Shown: one piece after another, positions 23,612 through 38,600 of the stretch
How positions within the stretch are numbered: the first letter of the stretch is position 1
Layout of the letters: each line of letters starts with the position of its first letter
Origin: Closterium sp. Naga37s-1
Lineage: Eukaryota > Streptophyta > Zygnematophyceae > Desmidiales > Closteriaceae
NCBI GenBank assembly: GCA_947471745.1
Contig: CANJKZ010001109.1
Span: 2,728,001-2,792,000 of the forward strand
Direction of reading: 5' to 3'
DNA: 64,000 nucleotides
The notes under the pieces: generated by a model
Databases searched by the model: none
The model's input: only the letters and a program-made list of their open reading frames with translations
Told to the model about the DNA's origin: nothing
Made by a program: the position numbers and the translations under genes

Positions 23612-26600
23612 TGAGGTATGGCAAGGGGCAGAGCGCATGAGCTATGGCAAGGGCAGAGCGCATGAAGCGCATGAGGTATAGCAAGGGCAGAGTGCATGAG
23701 GTATGGCAAGGGCAGAGCGCATGAGGTATGGCAAGGGCAGCGCGCATGGGGTATGGCAAGGGCAGAGCGCATGGGGTATGGCAAGGGCAGAGCGCATGAG
23801 GTATGGCAAGGGCAGAGCGCATGACGTATGGCAAGGGCAGACCGCATGAGGTATGGCAAGGGCAAAGCGCATGGGGTATGGCAAGGGCAGAGCGCATGAG
23901 GTATGGCAAGGGCAGAGCGCATGAGGTATGGCAAGGGCAGAGCGCATGAGGTATGGCAAGGGCAGAGCGCATGAGGTATGGCAAGGGCAGAGCGCATGAG
24001 GTATGGCAAGGGCAGAGTGCATGACGTATGGCAAGGGCGAAGCGCGTGAGGTATGGCAAGGGGCAGAGCGCATGAGCTATGGCAAGGGCAGAGCGCATGA
24101 AGCGCATGAGGTATAGCAAGGGCAGAGCGCATGAGGTATGGCAAGGGCAGAGCGCATGAGGTATGGCAAGGGCAGAGCGCATGAGGTATGGCAAGGGCAG
24201 AGTGCATGACGTATGGCAAGGGCAAAGCGCGTGAGGTATGGCAAGGGGCAGAGCGCATGAGCTATGGCAAGGGCAGAGCGCATGAAGCGCATGAGGTATA
24301 GCAAGGGCAGAGCGCATGAGGTATGGCAAGGGCAGAGCGCATGAGGTATGGCAAGGGGCAGAGCGCATGAGCTATGGCAAGGGCAGAGCGCATGAAGCGC
24401 ATGAGGTATAGCAAGGGCAGAGCGCATGAGGTATGGCAAGGGCAGAGCGCATGAGGTATGGCAAGGGCAGAGCGCATGAGGTATGGCAAGGGCAGAGTGC
24501 ATGACGTATGGCAAGGGCAAAGCGCGTGAGGTATGGCAAGGGGCAGAGCGCATGAGCTATGGCAAGGGCAGAGCGCATGAAGCGCATGAGGTATAGCAAG
24601 GGCAGAGCGCATGAGGTATGGCAAGGGCAGAGCGCATGAGGTATGGCAAGGGCAGAGCGCATGGGGTATGGCAAGGGCAGAGCGCATGGGGTATGGCAAG
24701 GGCAGAGCGCATGAGGTGTGGCAAGGGCAGAGCGCATGACGTATGGCAAGGGCAGACCGCATGAGGTATGGCAAGGGCAAAGCGCATGGGGTATGGCAAG
24801 GGCTGAGCGCATGAGGTATGGCAAGGGCAGAGCGCATGAGGTATGGCAAGGGCAGAGCGCATGAGGTATGGCAAGGGCAGAGCGCATGAGGTATGGCAAG
24901 GGCAGAGCGCATGAGGTATGGCAAGGGCAGAGCGCATGAGGTATGGCAAGGGCAGAGCGCATGAGGTATGGCAAGGGCAGAGCGCATGAGGTATGGCAAG
25001 GGCAGAGCGCATGAGGAATGGCAAGGGCAGAGCGCATGAGGTATGGCAAGGGCAGAGAGCATGAGGTATGGCAAGGGCAGAGCGCATAACGTATGGCAAG
25101 GGCAGAGCGCATGAGGTATGGCAAGGGCAGAGCGCATGAGGTATGGCAAGGGCAGAGCGCATGAAGCACCAGGTGCTGCTAGGTGCTAGCCTAGGCCAGC
25201 TCTGTCCTTGATCTGTTCTGGGTGAGAAGAAGACACTCCTCAGATGCAGGTGGGGCATGTGGTGAGGGGCATGTGGTGCAGGGCATGTGGTCCAGGGCAT
25301 GTGGTGAGGGGGCAACAGCACACGAGGCTCACATGGCCTGCAGAGTGGAGAGCGTGGAGATGGAGTCAGGGATGGGCCCTGTGAAGTTGTTGTTGCTCAG
25401 CGCCCTGCATGAGGACCAGCACTCACTCACGGAGCATGGCACCAACAAGCCCAAACGATGTGATAGAGGCAAGGCAAGACACATGCCAGTGATCAGAAAG
25501 TTGCCACCAGGGAGGAAAGCAGAATTGTCAGGAATATTTGAGGGGATTGAGACAGGAAGAAGAAAGAGTTGGGAGGGGAAGGTGATTTGGAGGGGTAGAG
25601 AGGGAGAGAAAGAAGCTTACAGCGTTTCAAAGATGCCTTTCTAGAGCGAGAAGTCTGGCAAGGAGCCTGTGAAGCCGTTTCCATCAAGGCTACTGCACAT
25701 GGTGGAACGAACGGTGGGCAAACACCACTCCAGGGATGATCAGCACGGAGAGCAAGATGACAGTGGCAGCACAGCAAGTGGTGGCAGCACAGCCAGTGGT
25801 GGCAGCACAGCAAGTGGTGGCAGCACAGCCAGTGGTGGCAGCACAGCCAGTCGTGGCCCTGCTTACATCGTGGAAAGTGTGGATGAGGCTCTAAGCTTCA
25901 CTGGAAGGTTCCCCGAAAGAAAGTTGTTTGACACTTCCCTACATTGGGCAGAAGGGGGGACAGAGGGAAGTGGTGGTTGCATGCATGCACTAGAGCCGCT
26001 GCCACACTGGAAGTTGATAAGGGGAATGCAAAGGTGAAGAATGATGAGATGCAAGGACCCGAGTAGTAGGCACACAAGTTGGACCTTTGCAGGCTAATTA
26101 ACTGGTGTTAGGATCAGGCTTGTGTATTTGGCAGCAGGAGGACGTTTTGGAGTAATTGTGTATTTGGCAGCAAGAGGACGTTTTGGATTAATTGTGTATT
26201 TAACAGCAGGAAGACGTTTTGGAATAATTCTGTATTTGACAGCAGGAGGACGTTTTAGAATAACACAACACTTCCGAATCTCAACTAACATTTTGAGTTC
26301 ATTTACAAACCGCGCAATAGGCTGTTTCGTAATGCAATCTCTATAATAGCAGGGCCAAGCAAAAGCGCCATGGAGTTAGTCACAGAGTGTTAAGAATGGG
26401 GAATTGGAAGAGGCCAGACGGGACTGATCCATGGAAGTTGTTGTCATTGAGATTGCTGGCCGAGTCACTCAGAAGCGATGACAAACAGATTGCAGCACTT
26501 GAGCCCATGTGGAGACATTCATGCATCATTGGACTGAATACGCAAGTGAAATATATTAACGCATGAACAAACAGGTGCTGATATAGGCTAGGCGTGAACA

Positions 26601-29600
26601 AGGAACATGTTTGGCTTTGGGAATCGGTTGACGAAAGAGATGGGGACCCCGTCGTCAAGACTCGAGTGGCACACAGTTTATCAAGTATGACCAGGTCGAC
26701 GGTGTTATGTGATGCCATCATTTGCATTCACGTCTGTCTGCCTCCCATCATATGTTCGTGCGTTGCATGCGTAGTGTGAGCGTGTAAGTGACTCCTCTGC
26801 TCAAGAGCTTTCCGTCGAACCAAGTATCGCTTCAATCGGAGCACGAACAAGAAAGTTACGAACATTTGAAGTTCGCATGCTTTTGATATTTGGTTGTGGT
26901 GACTATGGGAAGTTGTGGGGTTGACTCCATAAGGGGTATAGACTTTTGGGGGTTGGGAAATTCGTCCTTATCACTGTAGATGCTGCTAAGTGGTTGGGAG
27001 AAACCAAGTTGGGTTGGCAAGTGTGGCCAACTTGGGTGAGGTGGATTGTGGAGGTTGGGAAATGGACAAATGTCAAAGTTGGGTTACCTATGGGGAGGGA
27101 AATTGTGTGGCATGGGGTTTCCTTGGTTGGGGACTCTCTTGGGACCTTCCCTCTCGTCCTCTTCTTCCCTCGTACCTGGTTTCTAGCTATTCTAATTCTC
27201 TTGTGTGAACTTGTGAGACTCTTGTGATTGAGTTAAGATTCTATGGCAGCATACCCCCCTGTGCGCCAAAATTGATAAGTCGAGAAATACTTCATCTTTT
27301 CGTACGATTAAACTTGGGAATTGTAGCCACGGACTAGAGCTACAACATATCCAAAATTGGTGAAGTTTTGACAGTGAGTTGTTTGTCGACGGCGTTTCTT
27401 GTGAGCGCGACGATTCTGTCCAGAAATTGTGACCAGCGATTTTGTGATATTTCAGCCTCTAAGCTTCCTAGTTTCCATCCTTAGTCTGTAACAAGTGGTA
27501 TCAGAGCCGATTAAGGACTTTGTGGAGAGTCTACTGAAGTGTGAAGACCCTCCTAGACCCACCATGGCCTGTTTTTTTTTTTTGGTATATGAATTATACA
27601 CCGGAACAGACAAGTGTACAACACATAAACAGTCGTAACTGTGCATGAGAGACAGGAAGGCCCGCATCAAAATATTCGATCCTCCAACATGGATCCGGGG
27701 CCTGCGTGGTTTGCCCCAAATTGCCGCGGATCTGTTGATCCATTTCCAGCCTTTGCCATCCACCACTCTGATACGATCCAGAAGGTTGCGTTTTTGTTCC
27801 GTCATTTTTAGCCACCTGGCATGCTGACCCTTCCCATGCTGCTGCATCCTCGCCACCGACGCACGCACATAAACATTCACATACATGCGGAGAGCCGACT
27901 CAATCCTCCGCAGTACTCTCCGCGTGCGGAACTTGCAGCCCCTTAAGGCACCTTCACACCGTTCCGCCCACAGCTGATGAAGGGCGATCGCCACCAACGA
28001 TGCCTCTGGGAATGCTGATAAGGACCCCGCCTTTCCAAACAGCCAATCACCAAGCGAGTCACCCTTCCTGGACGGGTTGATCATCCTCAGAGCTTTTTTA
28101 ACCACCGACACCACCCCTTGAATTCTTGGGCATTCCAAAAAACAGTGTTCCAGAGTCTCAAACTCGCCGCAATGGGGGCAGACAGGTTTACTGCTGAGAA
28201 ACTCCAGTCTCTCCGCAACCTGTAAATTGAGGCAGTGAATGCGCAGCAGAACGTCCCTCGGACGACTCGGGGTAACCAGTGAATCCCGAATCCGCACTAC
28301 CCGCTTCCAGTCAATGCTGCCACCCCAACGACTCGCCCACTTCTTCCGCCAGTTCTCCCCGCTGTCACCGTGTTTCCAATGCTTCCTGAGCGCACGTAGT
28401 GGTATCGCTTTCTCTTCCGCCAGCAGTTTTGTCCGGAGCTGAAGGGGATCCCTTCTCCCCACCTCATACGCCTCCGCAAACCCCACATTCGGAAGCACGA
28501 CAGAGATGAGCTGGTTCCTCCATGCCGCAGGCGCTGCTGCGAAGGACTTGAGCGCAAGGTTTGCTGAGTCTCTACCCCGCAGCTTTCTCTCTATGGTTTC
28601 AATGCTTTTCAGCACCCCCCGTCCTCCTGTATCTCTACCAACGAGCTCACCCAGTCGTACGTCAAGAAGCCGCTTCGCTGCCTTTTGCCCCCCCACAGGC
28701 GTGGTTCCTTTCAGGAGGATGTGCCTGTTAAACGTAATTCTTTCCATCAGCAACTCCGTTGTCTCGTGAACCTCCGTGGACGCCGCTAACGGAGAACGCA
28801 TGAAGTTCGCGCATGCCAGCTTCCACCTCTGACTTTTCCCCTCCCATGTTTTCAGATTTTTCTAGTGTGCCATGAACGTCTCTAGACCCCGTGGTAAGTC
28901 AGCTGCCTGGCGCATCAGCGCCCGCTTCAGCTGATCCATTCCCGTGAGTATCAGCCCAATCCTCCTGGCGGTTAAACAGGTAAGCATCACCTCCGGGTTC
29001 TTCGCCCCCACTCCTCCTTCCAGAACCGGTGTGAACAGGAGCTTCTTGCTCCAGAGGCGAAAACACTTTTCTGATGTGACCTTGTTCGCTGACATGAAGT
29101 TATGTGTCATCTTAGTGATCACCCCCCAGGTTTGCGCCGGCGGCGGGTAAACTTGAGCTTGGGACCACGCGATCGGCAGTATGTAGCCATCCATCACCGC
29201 CGTTCGGGCCTTAATTGGGAGGTACTGCGGTTGCCACAGCGACATCTTCCCGGCGATTTTCTGCAGTGCTTTATCCCATGTCGGCTGACAGCTTCCGTTC
29301 GGCGTGACCCAAACTCCCAGAAGTCGCTCCGCTTCCTCCGCACCAGCCCAGCGAAACCCATCCGAGCGCCCAGCCTTCTTCCCCAGGTTAGCACCCAGCG
29401 GCATTACTACCGATTTCTCTTTGTTCGACTCCAGGCCAGAGATGCTTTTGAACTCCTCTAGCACTTCCTCTGCTCTACTAATCTGTTGTTTGCCCTGCAG
29501 CAGGAGGGTCGCGTCATCCGCATAGCCGATGTATCCCAATCTCTGACCAATACAGCTGGTGAGGGAGATCCAAATTTTCCTCTTCATCACCCTCTGCGCC

Positions 29601-32600
29601 AACGGTTCCACCGCACAGAGGAAGAAGTAAGGTGCTAAGGGGCAACCTTACCTCACCCCCGAGACCACTTCCACCGCTTCACCCAACCAGCCGTTGATTA
29701 ACAGATTCGTCCTCGTGTTCGTGTGCAGGCCCTTCACCCAGCTGATGTAACGGGCCAGGAACCCCATCTTCTCCATTACTTCGAAGAAGAACTCACGGGA
29801 CACCGAGTCGAACGCTTTCTTGAACTCCACCAGCAGCAAGTACCAGTCCTCCTTCCCATTTTTAGCCGCATCAATGACGTCAGCAACCAGCCCCACAACA
29901 TCTGAGATACGCCTCCCAGGAATAAAACCGAACTGCTCCGGTGAGATGACTTTATGAAGGACCCGTTTGATTCTGCTCGCCAGGACCCTCGCCAGTACTT
30001 TGTAGCTGATGTAAAGTAGCGTGATAGGGCGGTAGTTCTCTAACTGCTCCCTTGCTCCTTTCTTGTGCAGAAGAATCGTCACCGCATCCTTGACACTGGT
30101 CGGGAGCGAAGAGGTGGCGGTAAAGTCTCGTACCAGGCCCATGACATGCTTCCCGAGTGTCTCCCAGTGCAGCTCGAATACCTCCTTCGGTAACCCGTCT
30201 TTCCCTGGCGTTTTGTTATTCGCCATTTCCCGCGCCTGCTTAACCTCCTCCTCCGTCCATTCTTCCTGCAGATTTTCCACATCAGAGCACCACAACTTCT
30301 TCCCCGCAGCTGGGCTCCAGTCCGAGAGTGCCGTGCGCTTATCCTCCCCAAAGAGGCCGCGGAAGTATTCCGACGCCACCTCCAAGATCCGCTTTGGTTC
30401 CGAAACCATTCCACCCGGGACTGCAACCTCCGCGATCTGAGTTCTGGTTTTCCGTGTCTTAATTCTCGCCGAGAGGTGCGGAGATGGAACTTCCCCCGCC
30501 AGCGCCATCTCCACTCCAGCCATGGTATGCATTCTATCTCTCCGACACGCAAATTACTCTTTGAGTTGCTGCTCCCGCTTCCTCAGCTGCTCCTTCAACA
30601 ACTGGTCTTTCGGATTCCGCATGAACTCCTGCCGTAAAGCAGCCACTACTCTGGTGAGGTGAGAAATGGTCGCCCGTACTCTCTTGCTCTCCTCTTTTGC
30701 GTACGACCGCAAGCTGGAGTTCAGTCGCGAGACAAGGGATGCAAAGCTTCCACCACTTTGCGCGACCAAACTCTCCACTTCCTCGATCTTTTTCTTAGCT
30801 CCCGGTCTACCCAGCAGAGAAGGGTGAAGGCGCCAGACCCCCGGACCAGGCCGCAGCTGTGACTTAAGCTTCAAGGACACGCGGATGGCGAAGCCATGAT
30901 CGGAGACCGGCTCGTCAGGCGAGACATGTTCAGCCTTCACCAGGCGCGGGAGCAAGGACTGAGAGACCAGTGCTCGAACAATCCGTGAGCTCTCCTGATG
31001 CGCCTGTGAGAAAAAGGTAAACTCTCGTTCTCCCGGGTGCAGTGCGCGGAAAGCATCAGAAATACCAAAAGCGTTGCAATGATGGTAGAGAAAATCATTT
31101 TCCCCGGTGGATCCGTGTCTAGAGGTCTTGTCAAGCAGTGGGTTTTCAACGGTATTGAGATCTCCTAGGATAAGCAGATGGGTATTTGGTTCGATAAGGT
31201 TAATGATCGGCCCGAGCACGATTCTGATAAATGCACGTCTTCCGGCTTTGTCTGCAGGTAGGTAAGTCGCTATCAGGGTAAAGCGGAGATTAGCACAGTG
31301 GAACTCTGTCTTAATTAGTCTGGCTGATGGGTGAGCTACAGGGTTATGGAAGGATAAGTCCGGACGTCGGCTGAGGACCGCTACCCCTCCAGCGCGAGTC
31401 ACGGATGTGGTGGCTATAAAAGAAGGTGAGTTCAGGGAGGTCCAGTAGGGGTTATCCGCTGCTACTCGAGTATCTGACAACATCATGAGATCAGCTCCTT
31501 TTTTGCTGTTGATCCAAGCCGTTGTTCTTTTCCTTTTCGTGAAGTCTCCCAGGCCATTGACATTCAGGCCCGCAAATGACAGGGTAATCCGTGTATTCAT
31601 TTAATAACTCCTTGCTCGCCTCTATGCATCCACAGGCAGGTAAGACAGATCACAGCAGCTATCGCCGAACCAACTGCTATCACCATAGTAAGCCGCTCTG
31701 GGTCCATTAGATTCCGTACTCCTTCCGAACCGTGTGCAGATTTTCCTTCTCCCGTGTTAAACGAGTAACAGCACCGAGTTCTCCCTGTCCATGCAGATGA
31801 CGCGCATAGGTTATGTGCTCTGCAGCAGCAACAAACAGCCTCCTGTGTGCATTCCCGCAGCAGGTCTGGGTACATAGCCACTCCTCCCTAGAGCTCCCAG
31901 TGGAGATCAGGACAATCGCAGGATCCAGCAGGATCAGACGGACCAGGCGCGATGCAGTCAGTGAGGCAGCTGCGACAGGCGGTCAAAGGGTTAGTTTCCG
32001 AATGACAGGTAAGACATGCAGGATCACGTAAATGAGCAGGTGCACTGTTACCGTTAATCCTATGCACACGACCTAAGCTCAAACTCCATTTTCCTATGTT
32101 ATGCTGTCGGTCAGTGGTGAAGACATCATGATATTTATCACAATGCAAACCCCCACAGAGCCGACAGGAGAGCATAGGATAATGGACCAGGAGCATCTTG
32201 TTCTGCTCCTGCGGGTGGTTGACTTGATGGATCCAGCGTCGCTTCTTATCCTCCGGGTGTGGTACCACCAGTCCTTTGATAACCCCTGTGTTAGCTCTAG
32301 ATACCGGATGTACAGCACGATGGAAGCAGTGACTCTCCAGAAACGGCGTGACTTGACGAACTTTCAGCTTATACTTCACCAACAGTTCCTCGACATCTTC
32401 TGGCGTGATGCTGGCAGGTACGTCTTTAAAAATCACTTCGATGACGCGTGGGTTAGTAGCCTTCATTCTTGCAAAAGCCGCATTTTCAGCATGAAGCCAG
32501 TGGAGAGAATACGATGTACCATTCGGCTTCTGATATTCCAGAACCGCTTTCCGCACTTTTGTTGCATCTTCCTCCTTCTGAAATGACAACTGAATGCGAC

Positions 32601-35600
32601 TGTACTTGGTCTTTGCGACGTATGCTATGCAGGGTGAATGTCCTGAAAGTCAACTTTGGTGTTAGCGCCATCCGAGAGCAAGGAAGACCAAACACGTTTC
32701 AGCAGCATCTTCACGGTGATGATGACCAATGCCATTTCCGGCTGAAGAACAAGAGGAAGGAGCAGGATAGCCGTGAAGCGATGTTTTGCAGCGGAATCCT
32801 CGGTAATTTCAAACTCCAGTTCTGTGTCGGAGTTGTCATCAGTGAATTCATCATCAATGTCATTGTCATGCGCGAGGGAGAGTGCAGCAAGCTTTTCTTC
32901 CAGAGACAGGCCCGAGCTGCCTGCGACACGAGTAACCGGCTCATTGTCCACCACTTGTTTCCCCTTATCACCAGGAGCCATAGTAGGATCAGCGACAGCA
33001 GCACGCTTCGGCAGCAGAGGAGCACGTTCCTTCGGAGGAGGACGCGCCATAGGGCGATGATGAATAAGAAACAGCCACAGATGGCTTACGAAGGCCTGAA
33101 ATGCCTGAAGAGCTGAATGACTGAGCCCAGTACAATGTAGCCGTTGTGATGCTGCACCAAACCAGTATTCTTGTTGTATGTGTTGAGATGTCGCTGATAG
33201 AACCAGAGGATGACCATCAGTAGCCTTAGAGATACCAGGAAATAAGAATAACCAATCACGTCTTCGATGCAAGAACTGTTGGAGAGCGCGATGGACTGAC
33301 GACAGGGTATCAGATGATGAAGCCTTGAGAATGTACGACTGAAAGAAACAGGACAGCGGATCCCGAGAAACTCTTGATACGATGTTCGCCTGATGAACAT
33401 TATTAGTGTACCAATCGATTCGTCACGATAAGGCGATTAATAAGCTGTGTCTCTTAAAGCCAACTGGTAGCTCTGCTTCACAGAATGCCGGGTTGAAGAC
33501 CCTGAAGAAATCCATGGCGGCAAGCTCGAGGTTCATCGTTTTTAAGGCAGGTTTCAGCCATGTACCACCATGGCCTCTGGGCGTGCCTAAGTGGAGTTCT
33601 GGAGGTTGCATGTGACTTCCGCTAAGGGGAAACTCTGCCGAAATTTCATTGGCGCCGACACTTGTGAAAATATTGTGGGACTTCGGTATGGGCAGCAAAG
33701 GGGGAGCTGAAACCTGTGATTGGGAGCAGAGGAGATGAATCAAGGGAGTGGAGAAGCAGGTGAGAAGAGGAGTGAGCCGCCACCATCTAAGATTGAGGCA
33801 TTGGATGGCTCCAACGAATGGAGCGGGCGGATGAGGAGCGTCTTCAAGCGCTACAAGCTGCTGAAACTTGCGATGGGAGAGGAGAAGATGCCCGAGGAAG
33901 GAGATGCTCGGGATCGGTGGATTGAGAAGAGCGCCGTGTTGTACGACCTCATCCTTCAATCGGTCAACAACGACATGTTCCAGCACATCAAGGATTTGGT
34001 GGAGCTCGATGATTCGGGACCGAAGGCGTGGAAGCTACTGCGCGACGTGATTCAGCCCAACACGCTGCCCATGGTGATCGTGCTCGAGAAGGAGCTGGCG
34101 GTCATCTCCATGCGGCCAGGAGATGATGTGAAGTCGGTCCTTGACAAGATCAAGGACACCTATGCGATGATGGTAGCGGCGGGCAGCGAGGTGTCGCAGA
34201 TGCAGCAATGCACCAAGATCATCTCGGTGCTCGACAACTCATGGGACAACCTCATCCCCACCCTCAACGTTCAGCAGGACAAGTGGACGCCTGAGTGGCT
34301 ACGGCAGCAGATCCTGTAGAAGGACTTCCGCTGGCGCCACACGGGAGGTGGTGCTGCCAACAAAACTGCTGAGGGGTATGGAGCTGCAGGAGGCAGCAGA
34401 GGAAGAGGGGGAGGGAGAGGCCGAGGCCGTGGGAGAGGCTTTGGCAGAGGGAGAGGCCGATGTGACTACAATGAGGGGCATGGGAGCTCTAGTGGCAGGG
34501 GGAGCACCCGAATGGAGGGTGCATGTTGGTACTGCAAGAAGGCTGGACACCCATGGTTCAAGTGTTTCAGCCGGCCTGAGGGATGGGCGCCTCCAGGCAT
34601 GAAGCCGCCAAGTGGTGAACGTGCACGAGGTGGCGCTGTGCAAGGTTCAGGTGCACAAGGTGACGGTGCACAAGGTAAAGCCAACCCTAGGATGTTCCTC
34701 ACGGTTGAGGATGTGAAAAGGAGTGAGGGTGATGTGGGTTCGGTTGGGAAGGTAGTGATGCACCCCCTCACTCACTGGGTGATCGATTCAGGTTGCACAA
34801 GTCATATGACCCCACGGGCAGATTTGCTTGACGAGGTAAAACCCCCTGGGAAGATCAAGTTTGTGGCTGCCACTTCAGGCGCTTTGCTCCCTGTGATTGG
34901 TGTGGGGAATGCCAAGGTAATGGGAGCTAAAGGGGAGCTTGTGGGGCTGGGGAATGTGTTGCTGGTAGAAGGTTTGTCCGCTAACCTCCTCTCTGTGCGC
35001 CGGCTGCAGAAAAGCAAGGCCAAAGTGACCTTCGGCCCAACCAGCTGCCGTGCAAAGCTTGGGAAGTTGCTGCTGTGGGATTTGGAGGAGAAGAGCAGCT
35101 GCATCAAGGACCTATGGCAGCTGCCCATCATCCCTTGGAACGGGAAACCTCCAGCAACGGCAGCGGCAGCAGCAATGGCAAAGGCAACTGCGGGAGGAGA
35201 GGAGACTGCACCAACTGATGGGGCCCTGGATGCAGTCAAGAAGGTGCAGCAACCACAGCAGTCACATGGCGAGGTGCTTGCTGGTGTGGATGCGACAGCT
35301 GCATGGGCAAAGGCTTCATCTGGGAGTGGTGAGGCCGATTGGGAGACGTGGCACGAGAGGCTGTGTCATGTGAACTTTCCTATGCTGCAGAAGTTGGTTA
35401 AGGATGGGGGCTTGAAGGGGTTGGAGGTGAAGGGGGCAGCGAAGGAGATTCGGAGCTGCCCTACATGCCTTGAGACGAAATTCACCAAGTTTCCCTTCAG
35501 CAGCAGCACGGGACCAGCCAAGGCTCCACTAGCTCTTGTGCACATGGACGTGGTGGGCCCCACGAGGGCCCCTTCTCTCTCGGGCAGCCGCTACTTCCTG

Positions 35601-38600
35601 ACGATTGTGGACGACCACACGCGTGCGGTGTGGGTGTACCCTCTGAAGACGAAGGGGGAGGTGGCAGCGGCTGTTCTTAAGGAGTGGATGCCGAGGGAGA
35701 GCGGACACAAGGTGAAGGTGATCCGCACCGACAATGGGGGAGAGTTCATTGGCGCTGATTTTGAGGCGGTGCTGAAGAAGAAGGGGATCCAGCATCAGCT
35801 CACAGCAACCCTCAGCAGAACGGCGTAGCTGAGCGGTTCAACCGGACCCTGCAGGAAGGTTCTCGCACTCTCCTTGGGCGTGCAGGGCTGCCGGATCCGT
35901 TTTGGGTGACTGCACTGCGGCAGGTCGCCCTTGTGAAGAACAGGGTGCTGGCGACTGTGGGGGACAAGCAGTGGGTCCCCTACACCAAGTGGTATGGGAG
36001 TGCACCAACAGTCAACATGTTGAGAGACTATGGCTGCATGGTGGTGTTTCATGTGCCCAAAGAGAAGAGGGGAAAGCAGAAAGCTTCTGGGAGATGGGGT
36101 GTGCATTTGGGACTTGCTAAGGATCACAAGGGCTGGTTGATATGGGACTTGACGAGCCAGCAGCTGACTGTGTCAAGGTATGTGAAGTTCCTCGGATCCT
36201 TGTACTACAAGGAGTGGAAGCAGCAGCAGCAGAAGCTTCCTACTACACCGCTGATGATTGAGGCCGATGAGGTGCAGCGGCCTTCGAGGCAAGTGCAGGT
36301 CACTGTCTCAGAGGATGAGATCTCTGGGGTGACTGAGGATGGGGGAGAACCTGAGATGGTGGAGCAGCAGCAGCAGCAAGGTGTTCCACAAGGTGCCGCA
36401 CGTCCGGCTGATCGTCCTAGGAGGGATGTGCGCACTCCTAATTGGCTGACCTATCCGAGCTTTGGCAAGCCAAAGGTGGTACGGGCTGGGAGTGTGGCTG
36501 AGCAGTGTGATGAGGATGAGATAGCACACTGCTACTAGGCAGCCGTCCCTGAGCCCAAGACGCTAGCCGAGGCGTTTAGTGGGCCCGATGCTGAGAAGTG
36601 GAAGCAGAGTGTGAAGGAGGAGTATGACTCTCTGCTGGAGAATGAGACGTGGGAGCTGTGTGAACTGCCTCCTGGGAAGAAGGCCATTTCTTCCAAGCGC
36701 CTGGCTGAATCTGAGCATTGGAAGGGCATGGAGCTTGCTGGGATGAGTGAGCATTGAGGGTGCATGCTTGAGCTATGGCATGTGGGTTGATGGTAGACAG
36801 CCAGAGGGGAGTTTGTTATGTGATGCCATCATTTGCATTCACGTCTGTCTGCCTCCCATCATATGTTTGTGCGTTGCATGTGTGGTGTGAGCGTGTGCAA
36901 TAATTTGTGTTTGGTGTGGTTTGAGTTTTCAGAGTGTGTGTGAATGTTACTTGACTTGAGCAGATATCTAAAGTGACTCCTCTGCTCAAGAGCTTTTCGT
37001 CGAACCAAGTATCGCTTCAATCGGAGCACGAACAAGAAAGTTACGAACATTTGAAGTTCGTATGCTTTTGATATTTGGTTGTGGTGACTATGGGAAGTTG
37101 TGGGGTTGACTCCATAAGGGGTATAGACTTTTGGGGGTTGGGAAATTCTTCCCCATCACTGTAAATTCTGCTAAGTGGTTGGGAGAAACCAAGTTGGGTT
37201 GGCAAGTGTGGCCAACTTGGGTGAGGTGGATTGTGGAGGTTGGGAAATGGACAAATGTCAAAGTTGGGTTACCTATGGGGAGGAAAATTGTGTGGCATGG
37301 GGTTTCCTTGGTTGGGGACTCTCTTGGGACCTTCCCTCTCGTCCTCCTCTTCCCTCGTACCTGGTTTCTAGCTATTCTAATTCTCTTGTGTGAACTTGTG
37401 AGACTCTTGTGATTGAGTTAAGATTCTATGGCAGCATACCCCCCTGTGCGCCGAAATTGATAAGTCGAAAAATACTTCATCTTTTCGTACAATTCAACTT
37501 GGGAATTGTAGCCACGGACTAGAGCTACAACATATCTAAAATTGGTGAAGTTTTGACGGTGCGTTTTTTTGTCCACGGCGTTTCTTGTGAGCGCGACGAT
37601 TCTGTCCCGAAATTGTGACCAACAATTTTGTGATATTTCGGCCTCTAAGCTTCCTAGACTCCGTCCTTAGTCTCTAACATACGGGACAAGTGATATCTTT
37701 GGGGCACCACGCACATGGTTACCAGCTCCAGTAGCTCAGTTAATTGCAGGGGAATGGATCCGGAGAAGCTGTTGTTGCTCACATCCCTGCCATGTCCATT
37801 GCCAGTGTCAATGCCAGTCCCTTCACCGTGTGAGAATTTGCGACAGACTCCTTGAATTATGCAACAACTCGACATGAAACTTCCACTTCAACCCACCTTT
37901 GTCCACAACCATAAGGGCGTGTCTCACAGATATGAAAGTTGGTGGATGTGGAGAAGAAATTGGGGAAATTCTCCCGAGATGTGGTTGTTGGCGATGTTTC
38001 TGGTGCATGCCCATGGCACATGTGGTGGGAATAGGGCGAGATGGATGCAAAAACGCAGAGGCACACAGACTCTCATTTGGGCTTGCGAGAAACACACAAG
38101 CCTTCATGCCAGTATAACAGATGTGATTCTCAAATGCATGCCCCACAAACACATGAGGCCCACAACAAGCGTGTGGGTAGGCGAGACACAGTTGTTGCTG
38201 CATGGAGGAGGTGAGAGAATGAGTGAGTGAATGGGTGAGTGCGTGAGTGAGAGATAGAGAGAGTGAGTGGGTGAGTGAGTGAGTGAGTGAGTGGTTGAGT
38301 GAGTGAGTGAGTGGTTGAGTGAGTGAGTGCGTGAGTGAGTGAGTGGGTGGGTGAGCGAGTGAGTGAGTGATTGAGTGGGTGAGTGATTGAGTGGGTGAGT
38401 GAGTGAGTGAGTGAGTGAGGTATGGATGGAGGCGACTGACATGAAGTTGAGCCCTGTGATGGCAGAGAGGGCTGCTGGAAGCACCCCGGAGAAGTTGTTG
38501 GTGTGGAGGCTTCTGCAGGCCACGCATTCAAACGAAGGGCTAAGCTGTTGCCAGTTGCAGGGAGCAAACAACGTAAGGGAGGGAAGGGGGGCCCCATCTA